The notes under the pieces are model-generated. The model saw nothing but the letters and a program-made list of their open reading frames with translations, had not been told where the DNA came from and did not search any database. Shown in pieces: positions 13,357-14,094 of a stretch of 14,094 bases of DNA (its first letter is position 1; each line of letters opens with the position of its first letter). The DNA is from Flavobacteriaceae bacterium (lineage in GTDB: Bacteria > Bacteroidota > Bacteroidia > Flavobacteriales > Flavobacteriaceae): the NCBI GenBank assembly GCA_014239895.1, contig JAAZXZ010000031.1:1-14094 (forward strand). The letters run 5' to 3'. The position numbers were made by a program, and so were the translations under genes.

Positions 13357-14094
13357 ATGTATGTAGTTAAGAGAGATGGCAAGAGTGAGCCTATAATGTT
13401 TGACAAAATTACGGCTCGTGTTAGAAAACTTTGTTATGGATTAAACCCATTGGTTGATCCAGTCAAAGTAGCAATGCGTGTTATTGAAGGTTTGTATGAT
13501 GGAGTTACTACTAGTGAACTTGATAATCTTGCTGCTGAAATAGCTGCAACCTTAACTACTGCTCATCCAGATTATGCAATATTAGCGGCACGAATTTCTG
13601 TTTCTAATTTACATAAGAACACAAAAAAAATATTTAGTGAAGTCATGGATGATCTATATAATTATATTAATCCAAGGACTGGAAAAACGGCCCCTTTGCT
13701 TTCAGATGAAGTTTATAAAGTAATTTCTAAAAACAAAGAACTACTAGATTCTACTATAATATATAATAGGGATTTTGGCTATGATTATTTTGGATTTAAA
13801 ACTTTAGAAAGATCATATTTATTAAAACTAAATGGCAAAATTGCTGAAAGACCTCAGCACATGTTAATGAGAGTTTCAATTGGAATTCACTTAAACGATT
13901 TAGAGGCAGCAATAGAAACTTATGAATTAATGAGTAAAAAATATTTTACTCACGCAACTCCAACATTGTTTAATGCTGGAACACCTAAACCACAAATGTC
14001 ATCATGTTTCTTACTTACAATGAAGGATGATAGTATTGAAGGAATATATGATACATTAAAACAAACTGCAAAGATTTCACAATCTGCTGGAGGT
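13357..14094 (+). CDS. nrdA: Ribonucleoside-diphosphate reductase alpha subunit (class Ia R1), 5' part
   Basis: The gene starts at ATG 13357 and runs off the right edge; 246 residues are visible. The N-terminal ATP-cone (about 1-90: VVKRDGKSEPIMFDKITARV... LTTAHPDYAILAARI) is the allosteric activity site where ATP switches the enzyme on and dATP off. Next come FGFKTLERSYLLK and ERPQHMLMRVSIGIH. MSSCFLL holds C217, the first of the redox-active pair that reduces the substrate, and MKDDSIEGIYDTLKQ carries the Asp of the specificity-site region. The rest of the catalytic barrel, the radical cysteine and the C-terminal cysteines lie beyond the window. The sequence is strikingly close to eukaryotic R1. 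It forms an operon-like pair with nrdB. Confidence 0.96.
   Translation, partial: MYVVKRDGKSEPIMFDKITARVRKLCYGLNPLVDPVKVAMRVIEGLYDGVTTSELDNLAAEIAATLTTAHPDYAILAARISVSNLHKNTKKIFSEVMDDLYNYINPRTGKTAPLLSDEVYKVISKNKELLDSTIIYNRDFGYDYFGFKTLERSYLLKLNGKIAERPQHMLMRVSIGIHLNDLEAAIETYELMSKKYFTHATPTLFNAGTPKPQMSSCFLLTMKDDSIEGIYDTLKQTAKISQSAGG

Overview
The window reads as a compact, AT-rich piece of chromosome from a member of the Bacteroidota, most likely a marine Flavobacteriia relative. The evidence is several TAnnTTTG boxes (the Bacteroidota -7 promoter element) upstream of genes, A/T-rich leaders without clear Shine-Dalgarno sites, two tRNA genes that do not encode CCA, a Bacteroidota-type AMP nucleosidase, a eukaryote-like ribonucleotide reductase, and a repeat protein that I place in the 7(1) septoil knot family. 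I see no integrase, transposase, phage gene or CRISPR array.

Layout. Positions 1-1700 hold the 3' end of an NTF2-like protein, a cold-shock gene, two very small membrane-protein genes and an NTF2-like lipoprotein. A short intergenic repeat occurs here three times. A perfect 18-bp inverted repeat follows, then an unrecognised coiled-coil protein (1785-2336). Next come a Rieske oxygenase on the minus strand, AMP nucleosidase with a lipoprotein gene close behind, and the bifunctional NAD(P)H-hydrate repair enzyme on the minus strand. tRNA-Pro(GGG) precedes an alkaline-phosphatase-superfamily lipoprotein, and a lone TonB-plug-like lipoprotein lies behind a sigma-54-like site. A minus-strand methyltransferase and tRNA-Arg(CCT) follow. 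The right part holds the knot-family protein, a DsbD-type thiol:disulfide transporter, dCMP deaminase (TTG start), a small membrane protein, and nrdB with the start of nrdA, cut by the window edge.

How the genes fit together. dCMP deaminase (dUMP for dTMP synthesis), NrdB and NrdA all serve deoxynucleotide supply, and AMP nucleosidase handles purine salvage. Most others are independent housekeeping or envelope genes: four lipoproteins and two Sec-exported products. Packing is tight. Two convergent gene pairs have directly abutting stop codons (TAA then TTA), and three genes have the -7 box only 5-6 bases before the ATG, which predicts leaderless or nearly leaderless mRNAs. The most unusual items are the knot-family protein, the three-copy repeat whose minus-strand reading ends in the same peptide each time, and the sigma-54-like promoter in front of the orphan plug-domain lipoprotein.
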